Source of the DNA: Streptomyces sp. NBC_00461 | GTDB lineage: Bacteria; Actinomycetota; Actinomycetes; Streptomycetales; Streptomycetaceae | Reading direction: 5' to 3' | Assembly: GCF_036013935.1 (NCBI RefSeq) | Contig: NZ_CP107902.1 | Coordinates: 2,699,001 to 2,763,000 of the forward strand | DNA: 64,000 bases | Part shown: positions 44,873 through 53,545 of the stretch, in pieces | Position numbering within the stretch: position 1 is the first letter of the stretch | Layout: every line of letters begins with the position of its first letter | Position numbers and translations under genes: made by a program | Notes under the pieces: generated by a model | Databases searched by the model: none | Told to the model about the DNA's origin: nothing | The model's input: the letters and a program-made list of their open reading frames with translations, nothing else

Positions 44873-44906
44873 TATCTCGCTGAACGAGATACTCGATGAA
44901 CGAGAT
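44873..44906. promoter_or_regulatory. MarR-type operator between hydrolase and regulator
   Basis: TATCTCG-CTGAA-CGAGATA (44873-44891) is a perfect palindrome, and its TGAACGAGAT half recurs at 44897-44906 in the same orientation. It sits in the short divergent region where a MarR dimer could block both promoters. Choosing GTG 44926 as the regulator start places all of it outside coding sequence. Confidence 0.7.
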
Positions 44907-44925
44907 GATAGAGCGGAGGCCGGTC

Positions 44926-45387
44926 GTGCGGAACCTTGGGCCCGAGATGGAGGTCGTCCATCTGCTGCGCGCGGTGACGGTCGAACTCGGCCTGCACAGC
45001 GCCCGGTTCGCGAGCCGCAACGGCATGCACCCCACGGACGTACGCGCCCTGATCGCCCTCATGGACGCCTCGCGGGCGGGTGAGGAGACGACGGCCGGGC
45101 GGCTCGGCGCGGCACTCGGGCTGAACTCGGCGGGGACGACCGCGCTCATCGACCGGATGGAACGCGCCGGGCATGTGCGCAGGGTGCGCGCCGAGGGAGA
45201 CCGGCGCAAGGTTCTGATCGAGGTGACCGAGCAGGCGGTCGAGCTCGGATGGGCCTCCTTCGGACCGCTGATCGCCGGGGCGGCGGAGTTGCTCCGTGTG
45301 TACGACGAGCGCGAACTGGCCGCCGTCAGGGGGTTCCTCGAAGGCGTACTGGAGGGGGTGGCGGAGGCGGCGACGGAGCGGGAGTGA
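44926..45387 (+). CDS. MarR family transcriptional regulator
   Basis: A 153-residue MarR regulator. The winged helix (about 40-105) has ETTAGRLGAALGLNSAGTTA and LIDRMERAGHVRRVRAEGDR, the recognition helix and wing with the DxR motif. GGAGG six bases before GTG 44926 supports this start over ATG 44896, which lies inside the operator. It is divergent from the alpha/beta hydrolase, its probable target along with itself. The ligand is unknown. Confidence 0.88.
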   Translation: MRNLGPEMEVVHLLRAVTVELGLHSARFASRNGMHPTDVRALIALMDASRAGEETTAGRLGAALGLNSAGTTALIDRMERAGHVRRVRAEGDRRKVLIEVTEQAVELGWASFGPLIAGAAELLRVYDERELAAVRGFLEGVLEGVAEAATERE

Positions 45388-45434
45388 CCGGTCCGCGCGT
45401 TCTCACACCGTGAGTCGCGCCACAGCACCCGCAG

Positions 45435-45472
45435 GTAACACGGGGTTCACATTCGAGCAATGGCCGGGAAAT
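45435..45472 (+). promoter_or_regulatory. GlnR-like boxes upstream of glnII
   Basis: GTAAC-n6-TTCAC-n6-GCAAT-n6-GAAAT (45435-45472) keeps the same 11-base step as the glnA boxes. The first and last elements fit the GlnR pattern well and the middle ones poorly. GlnR is known to activate glnII in S. coelicolor. The promoter itself is not clear. Confidence 0.65.
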
Positions 45473-45563
45473 CGCCTGTTGACAGGCTCGCGGGCAACAA
45501 GAGCGGTGCCCCAGTGCCGCAGCACCCGCAAGTGCGTAAGACACACCCCGAAGGAAGTGGCTC

Positions 45564-46595
45564 GTGACCTTCAAGGCTGAGTACATCTGGATCGACGGCA
45601 CCCAGCCGACCGCCAAGCTCCGTTCCAAGACGAAGATCATCACGGGCGGGCCCGCCGGTCTGGACGCGCTGCCGATCTGGGGCTTCGACGGGTCCTCCAC
45701 GAACCAGGCCGAGGGCCACTCCTCGGACCGTGTCCTCAAGCCGGTCTTCACCTGCCCGGACCCGATCCGCGGCGGCGACGACATCCTCGTCCTGTGCGAG
45801 GTCCTCGACATCGACATGACGCCGCACGAGTCCAACACCCGTGCCGCGCTGGCCGAGGTCGCCGAGAAGTTCGCCGCGCAGGAGCCGATCTTCGGCATCG
45901 AGCAGGAGTACACGTTCTTCCAGGACGGCTACCCGCTCGGCTTCCCCAAGGGCGGCTTCCCGGCCCCGCAGGGCGGCTACTACTGCGGTGTCGGCGCGGA
46001 CGAGATCTTCGGCCGTGAGATCGTCGAGGCGCACCTGGACAACTGCCTCGCGGCCGGCCTCGCCATCTCCGGCATCAACGCCGAGGTCATGCCCGGCCAG
46101 TGGGAGTTCCAGGTCGGTCCGGTCTCCCCGCTGGAGGTCTCCGACCACCTGTGGGTGGCCCGCTGGCTGCTCTACCGCACCGCCGAGGACTTCGGCGTCG
46201 CCGCGACGCTGGACCCGAAGCCGGTGAAGGGCGACTGGAACGGCGCCGGTGCGCACACCAACTTCTCCACCAAGGCGATGCGCGAGACCTACGACGCGAT
46301 CATCACCGCGGCCGAGTCGCTGGGCGAGGGCTCCAAGCCGCTCGACCACGTCAAGAACTACGGCGCCGGCATCGACGACCGCCTGACGGGCCTGCACGAG
46401 ACCGCCCCGTGGAACGAGTACTCGTACGGCGTCTCCGACCGCGGCGCCTCGGTCCGTATCCCGTGGCAGGTCGAGAAGGACGGCAAGGGCTACATCGAGG
46501 ACCGCCGTCCGAACGCCAACGTGGACCCGTACCTGGTGACGCGCCTGATCGTGGACACCTGCTGCTCCGCACTGGAGAAGGCCGGCCAGATCTGA
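45564..46595 (+). CDS. glnII: Glutamine synthetase, type II (eukaryotic-like)
   Basis: A second glutamine synthetase, 343 residues, of the decameric GSII type found in eukaryotes, Streptomyces, Frankia and rhizobia. It shows WGFDGSSTNQAEGHSSD, PIFGIEQEYTFFQ, the metal/ATP segment GINAEVMPGQWEFQVGP and NGAGAHTNFSTKAMR. It has no GSI adenylylation Tyr, so it is not controlled by GlnE and is regulated mainly by transcription. The start is GTG after GAAGG. GlnR-like boxes precede it and a very strong terminator follows. Confidence 0.97.
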   Translation: MTFKAEYIWIDGTQPTAKLRSKTKIITGGPAGLDALPIWGFDGSSTNQAEGHSSDRVLKPVFTCPDPIRGGDDILVLCEVLDIDMTPHESNTRAALAEVAEKFAAQEPIFGIEQEYTFFQDGYPLGFPKGGFPAPQGGYYCGVGADEIFGREIVEAHLDNCLAAGLAISGINAEVMPGQWEFQVGPVSPLEVSDHLWVARWLLYRTAEDFGVAATLDPKPVKGDWNGAGAHTNFSTKAMRETYDAIITAAESLGEGSKPLDHVKNYGAGIDDRLTGLHETAPWNEYSYGVSDRGASVRIPWQVEKDGKGYIEDRRPNANVDPYLVTRLIVDTCCSALEKAGQI

Positions 46596-46610
46596 TCCGC
46601 CCCGACTCCT

Positions 46611-46650
46611 GCGAGGGGGCGCCCACCGTGATCGGTGGGCGCCCCCTCGC
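46611..46650 (+). terminator. Perfect 17-bp terminator after glnII
   Basis: GCGAGGGGGCGCCCACC (46611-46627) pairs perfectly with 46634-46650 around a six-base loop, 16 bases after the stop. Confidence 0.9.
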
Positions 46651-46680
46651 GTTGTCAGTGGTGCGTGCGAGGGTTGGGCC

Positions 46681-47637
46681 ATGGGGATCAACGAGGGCAT
46701 GACGAACGACGGGGACCTGGAGAGCGACGGGGGCCTTGCGGTCAAGGTCCGGACCGAGAACGGGCAGGCGCACGCGCGGATTTCGGCCGAGCGGCTGGGT
46801 GAGCTGGTGCACCGGATCGGCGGTGCGGACGACCACTTCCTCGTCGTCCAGCGGATACCGGACCGGCCGGGCGTCTTCATCCAGGTGGCGCACGAGCCGG
46901 GCGGGGTCTACGAGTTCCAGCACCGCACGGGCTCCGTCCCGTACATGTGGGTGACCGAGGTGACGGATCCCCGCCTCGTCGCGGACGTGATGGTGCGCTG
47001 GGCCCGGCAGGAGGAGGACTGGGACGCGGGCGTCACCTGGCGGCGCGACGAGCTCGCACCGCCCGAGGAGGTGCCCGCACTCGACCCTCGGGCCGCGGAT
47101 CGTGCCGAGCGGTATGTGCGCGAGCTGCTCCAGGACGGCTACCTGGGCATCGACGAGCTGGTCCGCGAGACCGTGTACCTGATGGAGGACGCGCTCTCCC
47201 CCGCCCAGGCCCGCCTGATCGTCGAGCGGCTGTGGCTGGAGCGTGTCGACGCACAGGAGGCCTGGACGGCGCCGACCGGCCCGGACCGGCTGGAGCGGGC
47301 GTTCACGGCTCTGGAGCGCACCGGCATCGTCGCCCGTGAGGACTTCGCCTGCTGCCATGGCTGCGGCATGACCGAGATAGGTGCGGAGGCGGACGCCGTC
47401 CAGGGGGCGCGGGGCTTCGTCTTCTTCCACCACCAGGGCACCCGCGGCGCGGCGGAGGGCGGCGGACTCACGCTCTATTACGGCGGGTTCGACGACTCGG
47501 CGCGGACCACCACGGCCGTAGGCCACGAGGTCGTCGCCGCGCTCGATGCCGCCGGGCTGTCCACGGACTGGGACGGCAATCCGGACAAGGCGATCGAGGT
47601 CACACCCCTGACCTGGCACAAACGCCTGACCGGCTGA
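46681..47637 (+). CDS. DUF6891-like protein
   Basis: A 318-residue acidic soluble protein. An N-terminal domain (about 20-130) reads like a sensor or binding fold (IQVAHEPGGVYEFQHRTG). The C-terminal half has GYLGIDELVRETVYLMED and a CCHGCGMTEIG cluster whose three Cys and one His could bind a metal, followed by GFVFFHHQGTRGAAEG. The latter resembles DUF6891 as I recall it; that assignment is tentative. Several in-frame starts exist. Function unknown. Confidence 0.68.
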   Translation: MGINEGMTNDGDLESDGGLAVKVRTENGQAHARISAERLGELVHRIGGADDHFLVVQRIPDRPGVFIQVAHEPGGVYEFQHRTGSVPYMWVTEVTDPRLVADVMVRWARQEEDWDAGVTWRRDELAPPEEVPALDPRAADRAERYVRELLQDGYLGIDELVRETVYLMEDALSPAQARLIVERLWLERVDAQEAWTAPTGPDRLERAFTALERTGIVAREDFACCHGCGMTEIGAEADAVQGARGFVFFHHQGTRGAAEGGGLTLYYGGFDDSARTTTAVGHEVVAALDAAGLSTDWDGNPDKAIEVTPLTWHKRLTG

Positions 47638-47725
47638 GGTCCGCAACGTCAGTTTCCTACCAAGGAGGCGTCCAAGCAGTGAGAGGAGGCTCCTCGCCAC
47701 GGGCAGTGTCTGCTTCAATGGAGCC

Positions 47726-47848
47726 ATGGCCAGCTTCCAGAACCACACCGCGACGGGTCGCCATGACCTTGAGCCGTTCTGGCCTTCCCGTCAGCACCAC
47801 GACTTCGACCGGGTGTGTTGCCGCGCGATGAACGCGCCGGCCCTCTAA
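47726..47848 (+). CDS. Short Cys-Cys open reading frame, possible leader peptide (40 aa)
   Basis: A 40-codon frame beginning MASFQNHTATGRH and ending with a vicinal Cys pair (RVCCRAMNAPAL) before TAA. 33 of 39 codons end in G or C, suggesting real coding. It lies 121 bases before the winged-helix gene in the same direction, in the 332-base gap 47638-47969, and CCACGA-AC-TCGTGG between them could form a hairpin. GGAG lies too close to the ATG, so translation is uncertain. It may be a regulatory leader or a small metal- or redox-active peptide. Confidence 0.4.
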   Translation: MASFQNHTATGRHDLEPFWPSRQHHDFDRVCCRAMNAPAL

Positions 47849-47969
47849 AGCCGTACACCCCGGCCTTCGTCCGACGCGAAACGACGTACGTCCCTCGACG
47901 AGCCCGACCACGAACTCGTGGCCCGTCGTCCTCCCCGACGAACTCCTCGCGCGAAAGAGCTGACCTCTC

Positions 47970-48575
47970 ATGGCGACCACTCGTTCTCTTTCCTCCGCCA
48001 CCCTCACCGCCGCCCCGACCGTCACCCCGGCCCATGGCGCCCGGCACCGACTGCGCGCCGTCGACCGGGACGAGGTCGTGGACGTGGCGGACTTCCTGCC
48101 GCCCGGCGCCACCTGGCTGCCGGCTCCGCAGCACACCCTGCCCACCCTGCCGGGCCAGCCGCCGATGATCGGCTACCTGGTGCTCGTACCGGCCGACCAG
48201 CAGCCGCCGTTCCTGCCGGTGGCGGTGCCCGACCGCACCGACACCCTGATCGGCCGCGGCACGGACGCCGGCCAGGGCGGCGACCCGCTCGTCCGCATCG
48301 ACTCCGTGCAGCGCACGGCCGAGGTGGACGGACGGGAACTCGACCTCACCTACCTGGAGTTCGAACTCCTCGCGCACCTCGTGGCGCACCCGCACCGGGT
48401 GCACAGCCGCGACCAGCTGGTCACCACGGTGTGGGGGTACGGCCACGTCGGTGACGGCCGCACCGTCGACGTCCACATCGCCCGGCTGCGCCGCAAGCTG
48501 GGCGTCGAGCACCGCGCGACGATCCAGACCGTGCGCCGGGTCGGCTACAAGTACACCCCACCGACCGGCCGTTGA
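47970..48575 (+). CDS. OmpR/PhoB-type winged-helix regulator without receiver
   Basis: A 201-residue protein. The C-terminal 95 residues are an OmpR-type DNA-binding domain (LDLTYLEFELLAHLVAHPHR, VHSRDQLVTTVWGY, TVDVHIARLRRKLG). The first 100 residues have no receiver domain and no phospho-acceptor Asp; they form an unknown Pro-rich domain (FLPPGATWLPAPQ; GYLVLVPADQQPPFLP). Control therefore cannot be by a kinase in the normal way. A possible leader frame lies upstream. Target genes unknown. Confidence 0.85.
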   Translation: MATTRSLSSATLTAAPTVTPAHGARHRLRAVDRDEVVDVADFLPPGATWLPAPQHTLPTLPGQPPMIGYLVLVPADQQPPFLPVAVPDRTDTLIGRGTDAGQGGDPLVRIDSVQRTAEVDGRELDLTYLEFELLAHLVAHPHRVHSRDQLVTTVWGYGHVGDGRTVDVHIARLRRKLGVEHRATIQTVRRVGYKYTPPTGR

Positions 48576-48619
48576 CCACCTGCTGACCCGCCGCGGATCC
48601 GCCGCGCACCGCTGCTGAT

Positions 48620-48652
48620 CTGCCGCCGGTCTGCCGCCGGTCTGCCGCTGAT
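48620..48652. repeat. Eleven-base tandem repeat before the epimerase gene
   Basis: CTGCCGCCGGT is repeated twice (48620-48641) and followed by a third, imperfect copy, within a wider stretch of CTGCTGA/CTGCCG echoes between 48576 and 48690. Likely slippage; it may lie in a promoter. Confidence 0.6.
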
Positions 48653-48711
48653 CTTCTGCTGACGGCAGACTGCCGTTCCCTCCCGCGTCCGGTCCGGGCA
48701 GGCTCACCGGT

Positions 48712-49704
48712 ATGAGACTTCTGGTGCTGGGTGGTACGGAGTTCGCGGGACGGGCCGTCGTGGAGGCGGCGCTCGGGCGTGGCTGGGACGTGAGCGTCCT
48801 CAACCGGGGACGGCACCGACCGCTCCCAGGTGTGCGGGCCCTGCACGGCGACCGCACCACGCCCGACGGGCTCGCCGCCCTCACGGACGGCGAGTGGGAC
48901 GTCGTCGTCGACACCTGGTCGGGGGCGCCCCGGGCCGTGCACGAGGCGGCGCGACTGCTGCGGGGCCGCGCCGCACGGTATGTGTACGTATCGAGCTGCT
49001 CGGTGTACGCGTGGCCCTCGCCCCGCGGATACACCGAGGACGCGCCGCTGGTGGAGGGCGCCGAGCCCGAAGCGGACAGGACCGACTACGCGCGCGACAA
49101 GCGGGGCGCCGAGATCGCCGCGGTCGAGGCGTTCGGCGCGGACCGTTCCGTGCTCGTACGGGCCGGGCTGATCCTCGGCCCGTACGAGAACATCGGCCGT
49201 CTGCCGTGGTGGCTCGGCCGGATCGCGCGCGGCGGGCCCGTACTTGCCCCGGGACCGCGGGACCTGCCCGTGCAGTACATCGACGTGCGCGACCTGGCCG
49301 AGTGGATCCTCGGCGCGGCGGAGCAGGAGCTGAGCGGGCCGTACAACCTGGTCAGTGCGCAGGGGCACGCCACCATGGGTGAGCTGCTCGACGCGTGCGT
49401 CGCCGTCACCGGCTCGGACGCGGAGCTGCGCTGGACCGACCCCGGGACCGTCCTCGGAGCGGGCATCGAGCCGTGGACCCAGCTGCCGGTGTGGGTGCCG
49501 CCGGGCAGCGAGGAGCACGACTCCCTGCACAGCGGGGACGTCTCCCGCGCGCTCGCGACGGGGCTGCGCTGCCGGCCCGTCGCCGAAACCGTGACCGACA
49601 CCTGGCGCTGGCTCCAAAACATCGGCGGCACGGCACCACAGCGCCCGGACCGGCCCCCGGTGGGACTGGACCCGGCAGTGGAGGCCAAGGTGCTGGCGGG
49701 GTAG
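48712..49704 (+). CDS. NAD-dependent epimerase/dehydratase-like reductase
   Basis: A 330-residue extended short-chain dehydrogenase. The nucleotide motif is LVLGGTEFAGRAVVEAAL, followed by YVYVSSCSVYAWPS (Ser and Tyr region) and YARDKRGAE, where Tyr and Lys form YxxxK. The C-terminal half has AGLILGPYENIGRLPWWLGR and PVQYIDVRDLAEW. Members reduce or epimerise sugar nucleotides and related alcohols; no substrate is evident. ATG at 48712 follows GGGCAGGCTCACCGGT. Confidence 0.87.
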   Translation: MRLLVLGGTEFAGRAVVEAALGRGWDVSVLNRGRHRPLPGVRALHGDRTTPDGLAALTDGEWDVVVDTWSGAPRAVHEAARLLRGRAARYVYVSSCSVYAWPSPRGYTEDAPLVEGAEPEADRTDYARDKRGAEIAAVEAFGADRSVLVRAGLILGPYENIGRLPWWLGRIARGGPVLAPGPRDLPVQYIDVRDLAEWILGAAEQELSGPYNLVSAQGHATMGELLDACVAVTGSDAELRWTDPGTVLGAGIEPWTQLPVWVPPGSEEHDSLHSGDVSRALATGLRCRPVAETVTDTWRWLQNIGGTAPQRPDRPPVGLDPAVEAKVLAG

Positions 49705-49807
49705 TCGTCGACCGCGCCCTCTCGCCCCGGGGTGTACGTGGCACCACCCCTCGGCCGGGGGGCTCGGCCCAGTGACCGCCGGTCTGCGCTCGGCCAGACT
49801 GGCTGCC

Positions 49808-51079
49808 ATGAACACCAACACGAAGAACGGCTCTCTCACCACGAGGGCCCGGGCCGTCGCTCTGGCGGCGGGGCGGGGGTTCGTGCTGGCCCTGGAGTCC
49901 CTGCCCGGCGCGGTTCTCGGCTTCACACTCTCCCTCGTGTCCATCGCGCTCATCCCGATCGGCTTCGGACTCGTCACGACGCCTCGGGTGCTGACGGGAG
50001 TGCGGGCGTTCGCGGACCGGCGGCGGGTGCTCGCGGCGAAGTGGGGCGGGGTGTCGATCCCGTCGGCGTACCGGCCGGTCCCCGAGGACGCCAAACCCTG
50101 GACGCGGGCGTATGCGATGCTGCGCGACCCGGCGACCTGGCGGGACCTGCGGTGGCTGCAGGTGGACATGACGGCGGGGTTCGTGACGGCGCTGCTGCCG
50201 GCGGTGGTCCTCTTCTACCCGCTCGAAGGCTTCGCCGTGGCGGCCGGACTGTGGCGGCCGTTGTCGGACAGCGGCGGCTACTGGTACGGCTTCGTGCACG
50301 TCACCGACCAGGCCTCCGCGCTCGGCGCCGGCGTGCTGGCCGCCGCGATCCTCGCCCTCGCCTCGCCCTTGGCCCCGCGGATGCTGACCACCCACTTCCG
50401 GCTCACCCGAGCCGTACTCGGCGCGAGTGAGAGCGAGTTGGCCGAGCGCGTCCGCGTCCTCACCGAGACCCGCCGTGACGCCGTCGACACCTCCGCCGCC
50501 GAGCTGCGCCGCATCGAGCGGGATCTGCACGACGGGGCGCAGGCCCGGCTGGTCGCCATGGGCATGGACCTGGGCACCATCGAAATGCTCCTCGACAAGG
50601 ACCCGGCGAAGGCCAAGCAGCTCCTCGCCCAGGCCCGTCAGTCCTCCGTGGACGCCCTCGGCGAGCTGCGCGATCTCGTCCGCGGCATCCACCCGCCGGT
50701 CCTGGCCGAACGCGGACTCGGTGACGCGGTCAGGGCGTTGGCACTCCGGCTGCCCCTCCCGACCGAGGTGAATGTCGAGTTGGGCGGCCGCGCGGACGCA
50801 CCGGTCGAGTCCGCCGCCTACTTCGCCATCAGCGAGGTGCTCACCAACGCGGTCAAGCACTCCGGCGCGGACCGGATCTGGGTCGACCTGCATCACCGCG
50901 AGGGCATGCTGCGGATCTCCGTCACCGACAACGGCAAGGGCGGTGCGGTGATCGGGTCGGGCTCCGGGCTGACCGGAGTCGAGCGGCGACTGGGTACATT
51001 CGACGGCGTCCTGGCCGTCAGCAGTCCCGCGGGCGGTCCCACCATGGTCACCATGGAGATCCCTTGCGAGTTGTCCTAG
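49808..51079 (+). CDS. Two-component sensor histidine kinase (NarL type)
   Basis: A 423-residue kinase. Three or four membrane segments lie between residues 34 and 185, joined by a conserved-looking SAYRPVPEDAKPWTRAYAML loop, a sensor type common in actinobacteria. The HisKA_3 domain has the phospho-acceptor His241 in ERDLHDGAQARLVAMGMDLG, and the HATPase has SEVLTNAVKHSGADRI and VTDNGKGGA. It overlaps the response regulator by 16 bases, so the two are coupled. The signal is unknown. ATG 49808 is chosen over GTG 49772. Confidence 0.92.
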   Translation: MNTNTKNGSLTTRARAVALAAGRGFVLALESLPGAVLGFTLSLVSIALIPIGFGLVTTPRVLTGVRAFADRRRVLAAKWGGVSIPSAYRPVPEDAKPWTRAYAMLRDPATWRDLRWLQVDMTAGFVTALLPAVVLFYPLEGFAVAAGLWRPLSDSGGYWYGFVHVTDQASALGAGVLAAAILALASPLAPRMLTTHFRLTRAVLGASESELAERVRVLTETRRDAVDTSAAELRRIERDLHDGAQARLVAMGMDLGTIEMLLDKDPAKAKQLLAQARQSSVDALGELRDLVRGIHPPVLAERGLGDAVRALALRLPLPTEVNVELGGRADAPVESAAYFAISEVLTNAVKHSGADRIWVDLHHREGMLRISVTDNGKGGAVIGSGSGLTGVERRLGTFDGVLAVSSPAGGPTMVTMEIPCELS

Positions 51080-51717
51080 CCGAAGACCTCTTCCTGCTGC
51101 GCGACGGACTGGTCCGGCTCCTGGAGGCCTACGACTTCGAGATCGCCGCGGCCGTCGAGTCCGGCCCCGAACTCAGCCAGGCACTGGCCGAGCTGGAGCC
51201 GGACGTCGCCGTGGTCGACGTACGCCTGCCGCCGACGCACACCGACGAGGGGCTGCAGTGCGCACTGCAGGCCCGCCGGGACAGACCCGGGCTTCCGGTG
51301 CTGGTGCTCTCCCAGCACGTGGAGCAGCTGTACGCGCGCGAGCTGCTCGCCGACGGCAGCGGCGGGGTGGGGTATCTGCTCAAGGACCGGGTGTTCGACG
51401 CGGAGCAGTTCATCGACTCCGTACGGCGGGTCGCGGCGGGCGGGACGGCGATGGACCCGCAGGTGATCCAGCAGCTGCTGTCCCGGCGGGCGGCCGACGA
51501 CCGGCCCCTCGGGCGGCTGACGCCCCGTGAGCGCGAGGTGCTGGAGCTGATGGCGCAGGGCCGCTCCAACGCGGCGATCGCGGGGCAGCTGGTGGTGACG
51601 GAACGGGCCATCGCCAAACACACCTCCAACATCTTCGCCAAACTGGACCTGGAGGTGTCGGATGATGACAATCGTCGCGTTCTGGCGGTCCTCGCCTATC
51701 TGGACCAGGACCGGTGA
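51064..51717 (+). CDS. NarL/LuxR-family response regulator
   Basis: A 217-residue regulator that pairs with the kinase it overlaps. The receiver domain has the phospho-acceptor Asp52 (VAVVDVRLPP), an acidic Glu7/Asp8 pair and the Lys in YLLKDRV. The C-terminal LuxR helix-turn-helix reads LTPREREVLELMAQGRSNAA and VTERAIAKHTSNIFAKLDL. The start is TTG inside the kinase gene, overlapping it by 16 bases. Targets unknown. Confidence 0.93.
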   Translation: MRVVLAEDLFLLRDGLVRLLEAYDFEIAAAVESGPELSQALAELEPDVAVVDVRLPPTHTDEGLQCALQARRDRPGLPVLVLSQHVEQLYARELLADGSGGVGYLLKDRVFDAEQFIDSVRRVAAGGTAMDPQVIQQLLSRRAADDRPLGRLTPREREVLELMAQGRSNAAIAGQLVVTERAIAKHTSNIFAKLDLEVSDDDNRRVLAVLAYLDQDR

Positions 51718-51906
51718 ACGGCCGCGTATTCTCCGTAACTTCCGCTGTTCAGGCGGCTGTTGGGGCTCATCGGCCGAGTAATCCTCTGATTTGTTTGTGG
51801 GGCTGCTGAACACGCCTGGGGCCACGCCCGTATCAATGGGCGCCGCTTCACTCCTGTCGGGCGCCTAGAAGCCCCGCCAAGCCCGCAAGGAAGTCAGAGG
51901 AGTTCC
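51718..51906. promoter_or_regulatory. Promoter region of the DUF1996 gene
   Basis: A 189-base gap between the response regulator and the secreted DUF1996 protein. GGGCGCC elements flank TTCACTCCTGTC near 51838-51866 and could pair as a small hairpin. AGAGGAGTTCC just before the ATG is the ribosome binding site. No clear -35/-10 pair was recognised. Confidence 0.4.
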
Positions 51907-53469
51907 ATGGTACGCAACACACGAAAGCGCCGTACGCCGCTGGCCACCAAGGCCATAGCCGCATCGGCGGCCCTAGCGCTCGGTGGGGGCGGGCTGATCT
52001 GGGCGAACTTCTACGCCTCGGCCCACGAGTCGAACAACTCGGGGCAGAACCAGACCAAGGCCGCCGCCGGCCAGGTGGCCACGATCGCCTGCCCGGACGT
52101 CCAGCAGAAGCTGACGAACGTCCCCGACAGGGCCCGTCAGGGTGTGGCCACGGAGCTGGCGAACCTCGACAAGCAGATCACCGAGGCCTACGCCCGACTC
52201 GCTTCCACACGCCAGGCACAGACGCAGGACGCCAGCTTCGTGCAGAACGCGATCGTCGGCCCCCTCAAGGAAAAGCGGTCCGCGACCCTCGACCGGATCC
52301 GGATCGACATCCAGCGGGTGGGCGGCCAGGTCGACGCGTCCGGGCTGGGAGCTCTCGCCGCCTGTACGACGCAGAGCGCGAACCAGACCAACGCCGGTGG
52401 TGGCCAGAACAACAACGGCGGCCAGAACAACGGCGGCCAGCAGCAGGGCAACGGTGGCCAGCAGCAGGGTAACGGTGGCCAGAACAACGGTGGTCAGCAG
52501 CAGGGCGGCGGGCAGGCCGGCGCCGGCCAGAACATCGGCGGCCAGGCCGGCAACGGTCCCGTCGCGGCCGACTTCGTGGACATCACGAAGGTCGCCGCGA
52601 ACGTCCAGGGCAAGCCGCGCAACGGCGGCCAGGCCTCGACCGGCACGTTCACCACCAGCTGCGGTGTGAACGCGAACAAGAACCACAACACCGACAACGT
52701 GATCGTGGCGCCCGGCGTGACCAACGGCGCGCACCACCTGCACGACTACGTCGGCAACCAGAAGGTCGACGCGTTCGCGACGAACGACTCGCTGATCGCG
52801 GACCAGACCAGCTGCCAGAACCAGGGTGACCTGTCGGCGTACTACTGGCCGGTCGTCCGTATCCAGGACGGCTCGCAGGACTTCGACCAGAACGCGGACG
52901 GCGGCGGCAAGGAAGGGAACGTCGGCAAGATCCTGACGCCGGTCCAGGCGCAGATCAAGTACGTCGGCAACCCGCAGAGCAAGGTCACCGCGATGCCGCA
53001 GTTCCTGCGCATCATCACCGGTGACGCCAAGACCACCACCAACGGTCTGGCGAACGCCAACGCGCACTGGAGCTGCACCGGCTTCGAGAACAAGGTCCAG
53101 CTGACGGAGCAGTACCCGATCTGCCCGCAGGGCAGCAACGTGGTGCGCACCTTCGCCTTCCAGAGCTGCTGGGACGGCAAGAACATCGACAGCGCCAACC
53201 ACCGTACTCACGTGGCCTTCGCGGACCCGGCGAGCGGTGCCTGTGGGAACGGCTTCAAGGCGATCCCACAGCTGACGATGCGCCTGGTGTACAAGATCAA
53301 CCCGCCGGCCCTGCAGAACGGCCAGGTGAAGAACGCCTACGCGGTCGACGGCTTCCCGGAGCAGCTGCACAAGTCGGCCACCGACCACGACGACTTCATC
53401 GCGGTCTTCAAGAACAACCTGGCGAACACGATCGCCAACTGCGTCAACAACGGCAAGCAGTGCCGGTGA
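51907..53469 (+). CDS. Secreted DUF1996 protein with Gln/Gly/Asn linker
   Basis: A 520-residue exported protein. The signal peptide starts [15 protein letters not shown] with a hydrophobic core to about residue 37. A helical domain bounded by Cys (IACPDVQQ to LAACTTQ) leads to a Gly/Gln/Asn repeat linker (about 159-218, units such as [10 protein letters not shown]) and then DUF1996 (about 230-515) with [26 protein letters not shown] and [19 protein letters not shown]. In fungi and actinomycetes DUF1996 proteins are secreted and linked to cell walls or polysaccharide; the activity is unknown. It shares layout with the protein at 43236. Confidence 0.87.
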   Translation: MVRNTRKRRTPLATKAIAASAALALGGGGLIWANFYASAHESNNSGQNQTKAAAGQVATIACPDVQQKLTNVPDRARQGVATELANLDKQITEAYARLASTRQAQTQDASFVQNAIVGPLKEKRSATLDRIRIDIQRVGGQVDASGLGALAACTTQSANQTNAGGGQNNNGGQNNGGQQQGNGGQQQGNGGQNNGGQQQGGGQAGAGQNIGGQAGNGPVAADFVDITKVAANVQGKPRNGGQASTGTFTTSCGVNANKNHNTDNVIVAPGVTNGAHHLHDYVGNQKVDAFATNDSLIADQTSCQNQGDLSAYYWPVVRIQDGSQDFDQNADGGGKEGNVGKILTPVQAQIKYVGNPQSKVTAMPQFLRIITGDAKTTTNGLANANAHWSCTGFENKVQLTEQYPICPQGSNVVRTFAFQSCWDGKNIDSANHRTHVAFADPASGACGNGFKAIPQLTMRLVYKINPPALQNGQVKNAYAVDGFPEQLHKSATDHDDFIAVFKNNLANTIANCVNNGKQCR

Positions 53470-53491
53470 GGCAATGAGCCGGTGAGGCAAT

Positions 53492-53533
53492 GAAGAAGGC
53501 CGGTGGCGGGATCTCCCGCCACCGGCCTTCTTC
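53492..53533. terminator. Perfect hairpin between convergent genes
   Basis: GAAGAAGGCCGGTGGCGGG (53492-53510) pairs perfectly with 53515-53533 around ATCT, and the 3' arm ends CTTCTTC. It separates the DUF1996 and lipoprotein genes. Just before it, CCGGTGAGGCAATGA at 53463 is duplicated in tandem at 53479, overlapping the DUF1996 stop. Confidence 0.88.
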
Positions 53534-53545
53534 TGTGCCGTGCGT

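Noticed and set aside
45479..45484. TTGACA as a consensus -35 for glnII
   Set aside because: No acceptable -10 lies 16-19 bases downstream, and it forms part of a small palindrome CCTGTTGACAGG.
47657..48145. Minus-strand frame of 162 codons opposite the winged-helix gene
   Set aside because: No ribosome binding site or family; overlaps the better-supported plus-strand gene.
48614..48655. Tandem repeats as a possible CRISPR array
   Set aside because: Units are only 11 bases, directly adjacent and without spacers; no cas genes are present.
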